Made by a program: the position numbers and the translations under genes. From Actinomycetospora termitidis (GTDB taxonomy: Bacteria > Actinomycetota > Actinomycetes > Mycobacteriales > Pseudonocardiaceae): 64,000 nucleotides of DNA. Position 1 is the first letter of the stretch, and every line of letters begins with the position of its first letter. This document shows positions 16,617-25,895 of this stretch, in pieces. The DNA lies in assembly GCF_030286555.1 (NCBI RefSeq), contig NZ_JASVWF010000006.1:1-64000 (forward strand), written 5' to 3'. The notes below the pieces were generated by a model. The model ran no database searches, was not told where the DNA came from, and saw only the letters and a program-made list of their open reading frames with translations.

Positions 16617-17378
16617 GTGACACTCGGCGACGCCGCCATCATCGCCGTCGCGGGCGTGTGGGCAGGGATGATCAACACGATCGTCGGGTCCGGCACGCTC
16701 GTCACGTTCCCGGTGCTGCTGGCGCTCGGGTTCCCGCCGCTGACGGCGAACGTGTCGAACGGGCTCGGGCTGGTTCCTGGCTCGGTCACCGGTGCCATCG
16801 GGTACCGGCGGGAGCTGGCCGGGCTCGGGGGACGGACCCTGCGCCTCGCGGTCGCGTCGGTCGTCGGCGGGCTCGGCGGGGCGCTCCTGTTGCTCGTGCT
16901 GCCCGCGTCCGCCTTCGACGCGGTGGTGCCGGTGCTCGTCGCGCTTGCGGTCGTACTCGTCGTGATCCAGCCCGCCGTCGCCCGCCGGATCGCCGCCCGA
17001 CGGCCCTCGGGCGAGCCGCGCACGAGGGTCGGGACGGGTCTCCAGGCGGCCGTGTTCGGCACCGGCGTCTACGGCGGCTACTTCGGGGCGGCGCAGGGCG
17101 TGCTGCTCATGGGCGTCCTGGGCCTGATGATCGACGACGACCTGCAGCGCCACAACGCCGTCAAGAACGTGCTGGCGGCGGTGGTGAACCTGCTGTCGGG
17201 CATCGTGTTCGCGCTCGTGGCGCCCATCTCCTGGCCGGTCGTCGGGCTCATCGCCGGTGGCTCGATCGTCGGCGGGCTGCTCGGCGCGCGTATCGGTCGG
17301 CGGCTGCCGCCGGTGGTGCTGCGCGGCGTGATCGTCGTCGTGGGCCTGGCCGCGCTGGTGCAGCTGCTGCTGCGGTAG
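16617..17378 (+). CDS. TauE/SafE-family anion exporter-like membrane protein
   Basis: A 253-aa polytopic membrane protein with about eight helices in two homologous halves. It has the family motif AGMINTIVGSGTLVTFP in the first half and GVYGGYFGAAQGVLL in the second, as in TauE/SafE (DUF81) sulfite or organo-anion exporters. GTG at 16617 gives the family-like start. It is divergent from the RCC1 lipoprotein and convergent with the acyl-CoA operon; a hairpin repeat lies just downstream. Confidence 0.88.
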   Translation: MTLGDAAIIAVAGVWAGMINTIVGSGTLVTFPVLLALGFPPLTANVSNGLGLVPGSVTGAIGYRRELAGLGGRTLRLAVASVVGGLGGALLLLVLPASAFDAVVPVLVALAVVLVVIQPAVARRIAARRPSGEPRTRVGTGLQAAVFGTGVYGGYFGAAQGVLLMGVLGLMIDDDLQRHNAVKNVLAAVVNLLSGIVFALVAPISWPVVGLIAGGSIVGGLLGARIGRRLPPVVLRGVIVVVGLAALVQLLLR

Positions 17379-17388
17379 GGCCGCGGAC

Positions 17389-17446
17389 GCCGTGTGTGGT
17401 GCACAGGATTCCTGTGCACCGGACACGGCACTCGCGAACCTAGCGC
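17389..17446. repeat. Dispersed hairpin element, copy 1
   Basis: A GTGCACAGG-ATT-CCTGTGCAC palindrome inside longer arms (GCCGTGTGTG... / ...CGGACACGGC), continuing into CACTCGCGAACCTAGCGCT. It sits between convergent genes and probably acts as a bidirectional terminator. An inverted, more complete copy occurs at 31640-31716. Confidence 0.8.
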
Positions 17447-18240
17447 TCCCACCCCCCGGTGAACCGCGGCTCCCGCTTCTCCCGGAACGCCTCGAAGGCG
17501 GCGCGGGCGTCGTCGCCGGCGAGGTTCACCGACTGGGCGCGCGCCTCGTTCGCCAGCGCCTCGCGCAGCGTCGTCGAGACGGCGGAGTGCAGCAGTTCCT
17601 TCGTCTGCGCGAGCGCCACCGGGGGGCCCGCGGCCAGGCGTCCCGCCAGGTCCGCGACGACGGGGTCGACCTCGTCCGGCTCCACGAGGCAGGTGACGAG
17701 CCCGAGCCGGTACGCCTCCTCGCCGTCGATCATCTCGCCGAGCAGCGCCAGCCGTTTCGCCTGCTGCATCCCGACGATGCGGGGGAGCAGCCACGAGCCT
17801 CCGAGATCCAGCGACAGGCCCCGTCGGGCGAAGATCTGGGAGAACCGCGAGCGCGGCGTGGCCACCACGAGGTCGCAGCCCAGCGCCAGGTTCCACCCCG
17901 CGCCCACGGCGACCCCGTCGACGGCGGCGATCGACGGCACCGACAGTTCGTGCAGGGCGATCGGGACCTCGTTGATCCGGCGCATCCGTGCGAGCGGGTG
18001 GCCGTCGTCGTCGGAGCCCTCGGAGTCACCGGACAGGTCCGCGCCCGCACACAGGTCGCCCCCGGTCCCTCGCAGCACCAGGGCGCGGGTCCCGTCGGAG
18101 GCGCACGAGGTCAGCGCGGAGGCCAGCGCCGCCCACCCGTCCACGGTCAGCGCGTTCTTCCGCCGGGGCCGGTCGATCGTCAGGGTGGTGACCCCGTCGT
18201 CCGACCGGTCGCGGAGGACGGAGTCCGGCGTGGGGCTCAC
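17440..18240 (-). CDS. Enoyl-CoA hydratase/isomerase (ECH 1)
   Basis: A 266-aa crotonase-fold protein. The oxyanion-hole blocks are LCAGADLSG and GVAVGAGWNLALGCDL, with a typical C-terminal ARRGLSLDLGGSWLLPRI segment. It would hydrate or isomerise an enoyl-CoA. GTG start at 18240, sharing a 4-base GTGA overlap with the symporter stop, so translation is coupled. It is the last gene of the long acyl-CoA operon that starts at 25791. Confidence 0.92.
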   Translation of the reverse strand: MSPTPDSVLRDRSDDGVTTLTIDRPRRKNALTVDGWAALASALTSCASDGTRALVLRGTGGDLCAGADLSGDSEGSDDDGHPLARMRRINEVPIALHELSVPSIAAVDGVAVGAGWNLALGCDLVVATPRSRFSQIFARRGLSLDLGGSWLLPRIVGMQQAKRLALLGEMIDGEEAYRLGLVTCLVEPDEVDPVVADLAGRLAAGPPVALAQTKELLHSAVSTTLREALANEARAQSVNLAGDDARAAFEAFREKREPRFTGGWER

Positions 18241-19748
18241 ACGAGCGTCCTACCGGTCGTCGCCTGCACGTGCATGTCGTCGAACGGTGCCTCGGTCGGC
18301 GGGCGGGGGCCGCTGAACCGGGTCCCGAGATAGCACCCGAGGAAGCCCAGCGGCACCGAGACCAGCGTCGGGTACGACAGCGGGAAGAGTGCCGCGTCCC
18401 CCATCACGCCCGGCCCGACCAGCACCAGGACGACCGAGCTGATCAGGCCGGCGGTGATGCCGGTGATCGCGCCCCGGGTGGTCAGGCGCGGCCAGAACAG
18501 CAGCAGGACCAGGACCGGCACGTTCGCGCTCGCCGCCACTACCACGGCCATGAGCGCCAGCAGGGCGATGTTCGTGTTCTGCGCACCGAGGGCGAGCACG
18601 ATCGACACGAGCGCGATCCCGATCGCGGCGATCCGCCCCGCGCGCACCTGCTCGGCGTCGGTGGCGCGGCCCTTGCGCCACAGCGAGCTGTAGAGGTCGT
18701 GGGCGACCGCGCCGGAGCCCGCGATGACGAGGCCCGCGACCACCGCGAGGATCGTCGCGAAGGCCACCGCGGCGATGACGGCGAACAGCACCGGCCCGCC
18801 GAGCAGCTCCGCGAGCTGCGGTGCGGCCAGGTTGCCGGCCGAGTTCGCAGCACGGACCTGCACCTGCCCGACCAGGGCGGCGGCGCCGTAGCCGATGAAC
18901 GGCATCGCGAGGAACGCCAGCCCGAGGACCCACAGCGCGACGCTCATCGACTTCCGGGCGACCTGCGCGTCCGGCACGGTGAAGAAGCGGATGAGGATGT
19001 GCGGCAGCGCCGCGGTGCCGAGCACCTGGGCGACCGCGACCGACACCAGTTCGAGGCCCGGCAGCAGGCCACTGGCCCGGGAGAAGAGGTCGTTGGCCGC
19101 GCTCGCCTCGACGGCGGTGAACATGGCGACGACGTCGAAGTCGAACCGGGCCAGCGTGAGCACGACGAGGAACGCCATCGCGGCGAGGAGCATCACGGCC
19201 TTGACGATCTGGATCCAGGTCGTCGCGAGCATGCCGCCGACGGTGATGTAGACGGCCATGAGCACGCCGACGACCGAGACCGCGGTCCAGTACGGGATGC
19301 CCACGAGCAGGCTGATGAGCACGCCCGCCCCGACGAGCTGGGCGATCATGTAGAAGATCGTCACGATCAGCGTGTTGACCGCCATGACCGCCCGGACCCC
19401 GCGGGAGCGGAAGCGGCTGGACAGGACGTCGGCGACGGTGAACCGGCCCAGGTTGCGCAGGGGCTCGGCGACCAGCAGGAGCACGAGCAGGAAGGCGACC
19501 AGGCCGCCCGCGAGCAGGTAGAAGCCGTACACGCCCTGGAGGGCGAGGAGGCCGGCGACGCCGAGGAAGGTCGACGCCGAGAGCAGGTCCCCGACGATCG
19601 CGAGACCGTTCTGCCAGCCGGTGATCTGCCCGCCGGCGACGTAGTGCGACGACGCCGTCCGGTTCCGGCGGCCCGCCCAGGCGGTGATCCCCAGGGTCAC
19701 GGCGATCACGGCCACGAAGATCGCGACGGTGATCGGGTCGGCGCTCAT
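18237..19748 (-). CDS. Sodium:solute (acetate-type) symporter
   Basis: A 503-aa, roughly 13-helix SSS-family transporter resembling ActP: SSHYVAGGQITGWQNGLA, then GDLLSASTFLGVAG, and GMLATTWIQIVKAVMLL. These are the usual signature regions for Na+-coupled short-chain carboxylate uptake. The DUF485 gene just upstream overlaps by 4 bases, the classic actP companion arrangement. The genes on both sides encode acyl-CoA enzymes, so it likely imports the carboxylic acid that the ligase or CoA transferase activates. Confidence 0.92.
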   Translation of the reverse strand: MSADPITVAIFVAVIAVTLGITAWAGRRNRTASSHYVAGGQITGWQNGLAIVGDLLSASTFLGVAGLLALQGVYGFYLLAGGLVAFLLVLLLVAEPLRNLGRFTVADVLSSRFRSRGVRAVMAVNTLIVTIFYMIAQLVGAGVLISLLVGIPYWTAVSVVGVLMAVYITVGGMLATTWIQIVKAVMLLAAMAFLVVLTLARFDFDVVAMFTAVEASAANDLFSRASGLLPGLELVSVAVAQVLGTAALPHILIRFFTVPDAQVARKSMSVALWVLGLAFLAMPFIGYGAAALVGQVQVRAANSAGNLAAPQLAELLGGPVLFAVIAAVAFATILAVVAGLVIAGSGAVAHDLYSSLWRKGRATDAEQVRAGRIAAIGIALVSIVLALGAQNTNIALLALMAVVVAASANVPVLVLLLFWPRLTTRGAITGITAGLISSVVLVLVGPGVMGDAALFPLSYPTLVSVPLGFLGCYLGTRFSGPRPPTEAPFDDMHVQATTGRTLV

Positions 19749-20083
19749 CGCCGGGCCTCGGACGTCTCGCCCGCGGCCTCGACCAGCGCCTGCTCGGCGA
19801 GGCGGTCCCACGTCGCGGCGCGGCGCACGTACAGCCCGCAGAGCAGCCAGACGAGCGGGAAGATCACCGCCGTCAGGACGAAGGTCCAGCTCGCGAACCC
19901 GAAGAACGGGGCGCGCAGGGCTTCGGTGAAGCCGGACACGACGATCAGCAGCAGGTAGGCGCCGAAGCCCACCGCGGTGGCGGTCAGCGCGAAGGACCGG
20001 CGGCCGCGGACGAGCTCGCCGAACGCCGGGGTGGCGATGACGGCGGCGGCGGACGGCGGCGGGGCATCAGGGGCAGTGGCCAC
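19745..20083 (-). CDS. DUF485 membrane protein
   Basis: A 112-aa protein with two membrane helices (about residues 36-58 and 66-88) and a hydrophilic N-terminus. It belongs to DUF485, whose genes almost always sit directly before acetate-type SSS symporters, as here with an ATGA overlap. It is presumed to be a subunit or regulator of the transporter. GTG start with an AGGAGA ribosome site. Confidence 0.88.
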   Translation of the reverse strand: MATAPDAPPPSAAAVIATPAFGELVRGRRSFALTATAVGFGAYLLLIVVSGFTEALRAPFFGFASWTFVLTAVIFPLVWLLCGLYVRRAATWDRLAEQALVEAAGETSEARR

Positions 20084-20116
20084 GGGGTTCTCCTGGAGGG
20101 CGGAGCGGCGGGGTGG

Positions 20117-21367
20117 TCAGAGGAAGCCGAACAACTGGCCCGCGACGCGGCGGATCTGCACCTCCTCCGCGCCCTCGGTGATCCGGTAGCGACGGTGGTG
20201 CCGGTAGATGTGCTCGAACGGTTCGTGCCGCGAGTAGCCGAGCCCGCCGAACACCTGCATCGCGCGGTCCGCCGCGTCGCACACCAGCCGGTTCGCGCGG
20301 TAGTTGCACATCGACACGTGGTGGCCCACCGACACCTCGGGGCGCCCCTCACGGTGGCACTCGTCGAGCTCGGCGGCCGTCTCGCGGACGAGGGCGCGCA
20401 GCATCGCCGCCTCGGTGTGCAGCTCGACCAGCGGCCACTGGATCGCCTGCCGGGTCGAGAGCGCCCGGCCGAAGGTCTCCCGCTCGCGGGCGTGCGCCAC
20501 GGCCCGGTCGATGCAGTACTGCGCGGCGCCGAGGCTCGAGGCGGCCTGGCGGATGCGGTTGGAGTGCACGAACGTCTGGGCCACGTCGAGGGCGCGCCCC
20601 TCCTCGCCGAACAGGGCCGAGGAGGGCACGCGGACGTCGCGCAGCACGACCTCGCCGTGGTCGGTCGGCATGTTCAGCGTCCACCAGTAGAACGGCACCT
20701 CGAAGCCGGGCGCATCGGTGGGCACGAGGAAAGCCGACAGGCCGCGCGCACTGCCGGGCTCACCGGACGTCCGCGCGAAGATCATCTCGTGGCTCGCCCG
20801 GTGCACGCCGGTGCTCCAGCGCTTGGCGCCGTCGATCACCCAGTCGTCGCCGTCGCGCCGCGCGGTCGTCTCCATCCAGGTCGCGTCGCTGCCGTGCTCG
20901 GGCTCGGTCAGGCCGAAGGCGAGCCCGCGGCGTCCGGTGATGACGTCCTCGACGAACTCCTCGCGCTGCTCCGGCGTCCCGTACAGGTGCAGCAGGTGCG
21001 CGAAGACGAGGTTCCCGACGACCGAGTGCTCGTTCTGCAGGTCGTTGTGCAGCCCGAGCCCGCGGTGGGCGAGGTGCTCGCGGATCGCGGCCATCGCGGA
21101 CTCGGACCCGGCCTGCCCGCCGAGCTCCGTGGGCAGGGAGTACCGGTAGAAGCCGGCGGCATCAGCACGACGGGAGGCCTCGGCGAGCAGGTCCTCCCAG
21201 TCCCGACGGGGCAGCCCGCCCGCCTCGACGTCGGTGCGGGCGAACTCGCGGCGGTGGTCGAAGAACCGCTCGTTGTCGTCCTGGGCCTGCAGCGGGGCGA
21301 TCTCGGCGTCGATGAAGGCGTCGAGCTCGCGCAGCAGCCCGGCGATGTCGGGGTCGATCGAGCTCAT
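20117..21367 (-). CDS. Acyl-CoA dehydrogenase
   Basis: A 416-aa flavoenzyme of the acyl-CoA dehydrogenase family: LAFGLTEPEHGSDATWM (FAD/substrate strand), WVIDGAKRW, and a C-terminal QVFGGLGYSRHEP with RRYRITEGAEEVQ. It introduces the alpha-beta double bond and passes electrons to ETF. Its start overlaps the acyl-CoA ligase stop by 4 bases. With the two hydratases it forms the first steps of a beta-oxidation-like route. Confidence 0.93.
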   Translation of the reverse strand: MSSIDPDIAGLLRELDAFIDAEIAPLQAQDDNERFFDHRREFARTDVEAGGLPRRDWEDLLAEASRRADAAGFYRYSLPTELGGQAGSESAMAAIREHLAHRGLGLHNDLQNEHSVVGNLVFAHLLHLYGTPEQREEFVEDVITGRRGLAFGLTEPEHGSDATWMETTARRDGDDWVIDGAKRWSTGVHRASHEMIFARTSGEPGSARGLSAFLVPTDAPGFEVPFYWWTLNMPTDHGEVVLRDVRVPSSALFGEEGRALDVAQTFVHSNRIRQAASSLGAAQYCIDRAVAHARERETFGRALSTRQAIQWPLVELHTEAAMLRALVRETAAELDECHREGRPEVSVGHHVSMCNYRANRLVCDAADRAMQVFGGLGYSRHEPFEHIYRHHRRYRITEGAEEVQIRRVAGQLFGFL

Positions 21368-22878
21368 CGGAACCTCTCCCGCAGCACGTGCTTCTGGATC
21401 TTCCCGACGGCGGTCCGCGGGAACTCGTCGAGGAAGTGCACCCGGCGCGGGGTGTTGTAGCCCGCGAGGTGCGTCTTGACGAAGCGGGCGAGCTCGTCGG
21501 CCAGCTCGTCCGATCCGCCGTCACGAGGAACGACGACCGCGACCACCTGCTCCTCGTACACGGGATCGGGCGCGCCGATCACGGCCACGTCGATGACGGC
21601 GGGATGGCGGGCCAGGCAGTCCTCGACCTCCTTGGACCACACGTTCTGCCCGCCGGAGCGGATCATGTCCTTGGTGCGGTCGACGATCGTCAGGAAGCCG
21701 TCGGGGTCGGCCACTGCCACGTCCCCGGTGTGTAACCAGCCGCCCGCGAGCGCCGTCGCGGTGGCCTCGGGGTTGCGCCAGTAGCCCGTCATGCGGGGTC
21801 CGCGCACGCAGATCTCGCCGGGCTCGCCCGGGGCGACCTCCGCGCCGTCGGGATCGAGCAGGGCCACGTCGACGCCGGGCATCGGGCGCCCGACCGATCC
21901 CCACCGGTCGAACACGTCCTCCGGCGGGCACCACGTGACGAACGGCCCGGCCTCGGTCAGCCCGTAGGTGTGCGCGAACGCCACGCGGCCCTCGCGGGCG
22001 CCGAGGGCCTCGGCGGTGCGGTCCATGATGCCGCTGGGGTCGTAGGCGCCGTAGTAGAGCAGGCGGATCGACGAGGTGTCCGTCGTCGGGAAGCGCTCGT
22101 GCGTGATCAGCGCGTGCAGCATCGTCGGGACCCCGAGGACGACGGACACCCGGTGGCGGGGGAGCAGCGTCAGCACGACGTCCGGGTCGAACTCGCGCAG
22201 CAGGATCACGGTGCCGCCCATCAGCAGGAACGGCTTCATGTGGTCCCAGTTCCCGACGTGGAACGGCGGGAAGTAGTTCATGAACACGTCGCGGTCGTGC
22301 GCGCGGAGCACGGTGGCCATCGCGAGGGCGTCGTCGACGGTGCGGCGGTGGGAGAGGATCGCGCCCTTCGGCCGGCCCGTGGTGCCCGAGGTGTAGAGGA
22401 TCATGTGCGCGTCGTCGTCGGCGACCACGGCCGGCGGCACCTCGACGGCGGCGGCGAGGAACGCGTCCCAGTCGGCCCGGTCGCCCTCCGGCCCGGGGAT
22501 GCGCAGGACGGGGAGCCCCGGATGCGCTGCGCGGGCCTCGCCGACGACGTCGTCGTACCCGGCCTCGACGAACCACAGCGACGGCTCGGCGTCGGCGATC
22601 GTGTAGGCGTGCTCCCCGGCCCGGTGCCAGAAGTTGAGCGGGACGAGGATCGCGCCCAGGACCGCCGTCGCAAAGTAGAGCTGGACGTACTCGAGCGAGT
22701 TCTTGGCGAGGACCGCGACGCGGTCGCCGTGCCCGATGCCGCGCGCGACCAGCGCAGCGGCCGTGCGGTCGACCAGGTCCTGCAGTGCGCGGTAGGTGTA
22801 CTCCTGCTCGCCGACGACCAGTGCGACGGAGCCGCCGCGGGCCCGGGCGTGGTGGCGGACGATGTCGTGGACCAGCAT
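21364..22878 (-). CDS. Acyl-CoA synthetase (AMP-forming ligase)
   Basis: A 504-aa ANL-superfamily ligase. The adenylate motif is ILYTSGTTGRPKGA; the hinge region is GWLHTGDVAVADPDGFL followed by VDRTKDMIRSGGQNVW; the catalytic lysine lies in the C-terminal GKIQKHVLRE. It activates a carboxylic acid to its CoA thioester. ATG at 22878 overlaps the amidohydrolase stop (ATGA), which fixed the start despite a longer open frame. Confidence 0.93.
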   Translation of the reverse strand: MLVHDIVRHHARARGGSVALVVGEQEYTYRALQDLVDRTAAALVARGIGHGDRVAVLAKNSLEYVQLYFATAVLGAILVPLNFWHRAGEHAYTIADAEPSLWFVEAGYDDVVGEARAAHPGLPVLRIPGPEGDRADWDAFLAAAVEVPPAVVADDDAHMILYTSGTTGRPKGAILSHRRTVDDALAMATVLRAHDRDVFMNYFPPFHVGNWDHMKPFLLMGGTVILLREFDPDVVLTLLPRHRVSVVLGVPTMLHALITHERFPTTDTSSIRLLYYGAYDPSGIMDRTAEALGAREGRVAFAHTYGLTEAGPFVTWCPPEDVFDRWGSVGRPMPGVDVALLDPDGAEVAPGEPGEICVRGPRMTGYWRNPEATATALAGGWLHTGDVAVADPDGFLTIVDRTKDMIRSGGQNVWSKEVEDCLARHPAVIDVAVIGAPDPVYEEQVVAVVVPRDGGSDELADELARFVKTHLAGYNTPRRVHFLDEFPRTAVGKIQKHVLRERFR

Positions 22879-23798
22879 CAGGCCCTCCCGAGCAGTCGGG
22901 CGGCGTTGCCGCCGAGCCAACGGTCGATCACGGCATCGTCGAGGGGGAGCGCGCGGACCTCCTCGATGAGGCGTGCGGGCGGTACGCCGAGCAGGGTCCA
23001 CGTGGAGGCGAACAGCACGCGGTCGGCGAGCTGGCGGTTGCCCAGGCGCAGCAGCGGGCCCCAGCCGGAGTCGGGCCGGGTGAAGGTGCGCGGGCGGTGC
23101 GCGGACAGGTCGACGTACACGTGCCGGTGCCGCCACGCGACCATCAGCATGTCCTCGACCCACGGCCACCCGGCGTGCAACGCGACCAGCTTGAGGTCGG
23201 GGAACGCCCGCGCGACCGCGTCGACGTGACGCGGATGCCCGACGTCGTAGGCGGCGTCGAGCGACCAGTTGATCCCGGTGTGCAGCAGGACCGGGACGCC
23301 GAGCGCCTCGCAGCGCCCGTAGACCCGGGTCATCCGCGGGTCCTCGGGCAGCAGCTGCTGCTTGAACGGCGAGAGGACGACGCCCGAGAGACCGCTCTCG
23401 ACGGCCTCGTCGACGAGCCGTGCGGCGTCCGCCTCCCAGGGGTCGATGCCGGCGAAGCCGACGACCCGCGACGGATGGCGGGCGACGAAGTCCGCGACCA
23501 GTCCGTTCCCGGCGGTCGGCACGCCGAGCCGGGAGCCGAACGACTCGGTGTACACCCCGGCCAGGTCGATCCCGCCGTCGTCGAGCATCGTCAGGAACTC
23601 GGCCTCGGACGGCGCGCGCTCGACGGCGGCCTTCTTCGCGTCGGCCCAGCGGGCGGTGACCTCGTCGTGCGTGCGGGCGGGCTGGAGGTCCCCGCCGAAG
23701 TGCTCGGCGTAGCCCCGGAGGCGGCCGAGCGTGACGGCCTCGGAGAGAGCGAAGGCCTCGTCGTCGGGAACCGCTCCCGCGAGCAGGTCGATGATCAT
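22878..23798 (-). CDS. Amidohydrolase-2-like TIM-barrel protein, metal motif degraded
   Basis: A 306-aa protein resembling the amidohydrolase-2/ACMSD decarboxylase-like family: GFAGIDPWEADAAR, LHTGINW, and LKLVALHAGWPWVEDML, with LFASTWTL near the end. The N-terminal DxHxH metal motif of the family is missing (MIIDLLAGAVPDDE), and the late D of the family is not obvious. It may be a metal-free or diverged hydrolase/lyase. It is coupled by ATGA overlaps to the hydratase before it and the ligase after it, so it clearly belongs to the pathway. Confidence 0.8.
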   Translation of the reverse strand: MIIDLLAGAVPDDEAFALSEAVTLGRLRGYAEHFGGDLQPARTHDEVTARWADAKKAAVERAPSEAEFLTMLDDGGIDLAGVYTESFGSRLGVPTAGNGLVADFVARHPSRVVGFAGIDPWEADAARLVDEAVESGLSGVVLSPFKQQLLPEDPRMTRVYGRCEALGVPVLLHTGINWSLDAAYDVGHPRHVDAVARAFPDLKLVALHAGWPWVEDMLMVAWRHRHVYVDLSAHRPRTFTRPDSGWGPLLRLGNRQLADRVLFASTWTLLGVPPARLIEEVRALPLDDAVIDRWLGGNAARLLGRA

Positions 23799-24565
23799 GA
23801 CGTCGGCCGCTGCGAGGTGAAGACCGCGCGTCGGCCCTCGAGAGCGGCGGCGGCGCCCTCGGCGAAGTCGGGACCGCGGAAGGTGGCGAAGGCGGCGTCC
23901 TGCTCGGCGTGATCGAACCGGCGGTCGTCGGCGCCGTAGCAGCGGTGGACGCCCTGCTTGGTGAATGCGAGGGCGAACGGCGGGTAGGCCGCGTATTTCT
24001 GGGCTGCGCGAGCGGATTCCCCCTCGAGGTCGTCCGTGACGGTGGTGACGAGGCCGAGGTCCAGCGCGTCGGACGCGGCGAGCAGCTTCCCGCCGTAGAG
24101 CAGTTCCTTGGCCCGGCCGATCCCGACGAAGGCCGTGAGCCGCTGGGCGGGCGCGACGAACCCGACGCGCATCTCGGGGAGGCCGATCCGGGCGTCGGTC
24201 GCGCAGATCCGGAAGTCGCAGGCCAGGGCGAGCTCGGTGGCGTTGCCGACGCACGGCCCGGCGATGACGGCGACGGTGACCAGCGGCAGCGCCTCGACCT
24301 CGGCGAACAGCCGGTACTCGGTGGCGATGTAGTGCCGGTAGGCGTCGTCGTCGAGGGCGCCGAGGGAGGTGAGGTCGGCGCCGCCGGAGAAGACGGTCGG
24401 GGTGCCGGTGATGAGCAGGACTCGCACCGTCCGGTCCGCCTCGACCTCGCGGACCCGGGCGAGCATCGCCTCCAGGGTCTCGAGGTCCAGGACGTTCGGG
24501 TGGGGGCCGACGAAGCGCAGGGTCGCGACCCGCCCGTCGTCGGACCGGTCCAGGGAGACGGTCAT
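23795..24565 (-). CDS. Enoyl-CoA hydratase/isomerase (ECH 2)
   Basis: A 256-aa crotonase-fold protein: VFSGGADLTSLG and GPCVGNATELALACDFRI are the CoA/oxyanion blocks, followed by IGLPEMRVGFVAPAQ. The usual G-GG in the second block is altered (CVGNATELA), and an EMRVG glutamate remains. It is distinct from ECH 1, so the operon probably handles two different enoyl-CoA intermediates or includes an isomerase. Translationally coupled on both sides. Confidence 0.9.
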   Translation of the reverse strand: MTVSLDRSDDGRVATLRFVGPHPNVLDLETLEAMLARVREVEADRTVRVLLITGTPTVFSGGADLTSLGALDDDAYRHYIATEYRLFAEVEALPLVTVAVIAGPCVGNATELALACDFRICATDARIGLPEMRVGFVAPAQRLTAFVGIGRAKELLYGGKLLAASDALDLGLVTTVTDDLEGESARAAQKYAAYPPFALAFTKQGVHRCYGADDRRFDHAEQDAAFATFRGPDFAEGAAAALEGRRAVFTSQRPTS

Positions 24566-25791
24566 CGGGTCCTTCCGTTCGTCGGGCCGTGGACCACCCC
24601 GTCGTCGAACAGCGCGTCGACGGCGCCGTCGTCGAGGTGGAGGACGTCGTGCAGGACGGCGTCGGAGTCGGCGGCGATCGCGCCCGGCGGCGCGCCGGGC
24701 CGGACCTCGGCGCCGGAGAACCGGAACGGCGCGGTCGGCAGCAGGACCTCGCCGTGCCCCGGGAACTCGACCGGGCTCAACGTCCCGCGCGCGATCAGGT
24801 GCGGGTCGGCGAGGTTCTCGCGGACGCCGCGGACCCGCGCGGCGGACAGGCCGTGGGCGACGAGGTGCTCGACGAGCGCGTCGGCGGTGGACCAGGTCGC
24901 GGCCCACGCCTCGATGCGGTCGTAGAGCGGACCGGGGTCGGCGACGCGGGCCGCGACCGCGCCGTACCGCTCGGCGAGATCGGTCGCGTCCATCGCCGTC
25001 ACGAGCCGCGCGAAGAACACGTCGCCGGCCATGCCGTAGGCGAGGTGGGTGCCGTCGGCGCAGGTCGCGACGCCGGACGGGACGGAGGTCGTGTGCCGGT
25101 TGCCGTAGCGGCCGCGCACCGCCTCGCCGTCGGTGAACGCACCCGCCGCCGGCTGCTGGTCGATCATGGCGAACAGCGAGTCGAAGGCGGAGACGTCGGC
25201 GTGCGTGCCCTCGCCGGTCCGCTCGCGGTGGTGCAGCGCGGCGCCGATCGCCGCGAGGCCGTGGACCGCGGAGTTGACGTCGGCGAGCGCGGTGCCGAAG
25301 TGCATCGGCGGGCCGCCCTCGGAGCCGGTCAGCGACATCAGCCCGGAGTAAGCCTCGGCGACCAGCCCGAAGCCGGAGAGGTGCGCGTACGGGCCCTCGG
25401 TGCCGAACGTCGACAGCGAGCAGAGGATCGTGCGCGGGTCGCGGGCGTGCAGGACGTCCCAGCCGAGGCCCAGGCGGTCGAGCGCTCCGGGTGCGAAGTT
25501 CTCGACGACGACGTCGGCCCAGTCGGCCAGCTCCAGCGCGAGCTCGCGGCCCCGGTCGTCCTTGAGGTTCAGGCCGATCGAGCGCTTGCCGCAGTTGTAC
25601 TGGGCGTAGGCGCTGGAGAGGTGATCCGCCGGGTCGCCGACCGCGACGGGCAGCGCGCGCATCAGGTCGCCGGCGGGCTGCTCGACCCGGATGACGTCCG
25701 CGCCGAGGTCGGCCAGCATCCGTGTGCAGAACGGCCCGGCGATCACGTGGCTGAGGTCGAAGACCCGCAGCCCGGCGTACGGACCCGCCAC
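24562..25791 (-). CDS. CaiB/BaiF family III CoA transferase
   Basis: A 409-aa family III CoA transferase: GLRVFDLSHVIAGPFCTRML at the N-terminus, ADVIRVEQPAGD, NCGKRSIGLNLKD, and a conserved VVVENFAPGALDRLG block. It moves CoA from a donor thioester to a carboxylic acid. It is the first gene of the operon running to 17440 and faces the TetR gene across two identical palindromes. It provides a second activation route beside the AMP-forming ligase. Confidence 0.93.
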   Translation of the reverse strand: MAGPYAGLRVFDLSHVIAGPFCTRMLADLGADVIRVEQPAGDLMRALPVAVGDPADHLSSAYAQYNCGKRSIGLNLKDDRGRELALELADWADVVVENFAPGALDRLGLGWDVLHARDPRTILCSLSTFGTEGPYAHLSGFGLVAEAYSGLMSLTGSEGGPPMHFGTALADVNSAVHGLAAIGAALHHRERTGEGTHADVSAFDSLFAMIDQQPAAGAFTDGEAVRGRYGNRHTTSVPSGVATCADGTHLAYGMAGDVFFARLVTAMDATDLAERYGAVAARVADPGPLYDRIEAWAATWSTADALVEHLVAHGLSAARVRGVRENLADPHLIARGTLSPVEFPGHGEVLLPTAPFRFSGAEVRPGAPPGAIAADSDAVLHDVLHLDDGAVDALFDDGVVHGPTNGRTR

Positions 25792-25808
25792 GCCCTCACC
25801 TCCTCGTC

Positions 25809-25820
25809 GAACGAGCGTTC
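25809..25820. promoter_or_regulatory. TetR operator copy 1 (GAACGAGCGTTC)
   Basis: A GAACG-AG-CGTTC inverted repeat 18 bases upstream of the CoA transferase start. An identical 12-mer lies 55 bp away, nearer the tetR gene, with mirrored flanks (TC...AA here, TT...GA there). Confidence 0.7.
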
Positions 25821-25863
25821 AACCACGGTAGGACGATGCTGCTCACACCGTCAACGGCTGGTT

Positions 25864-25875
25864 GAACGAGCGTTC
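25864..25875. promoter_or_regulatory. TetR operator copy 2 (GAACGAGCGTTC)
   Basis: The second identical 12-bp palindrome, about 20 bases before the tetR start. Two such sites in the divergent gap indicate coordinated repression of the acyl-CoA operon and of the regulator itself. Confidence 0.7.
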
Positions 25876-25895
25876 GACGAGCTAGGCTGGCGGGC

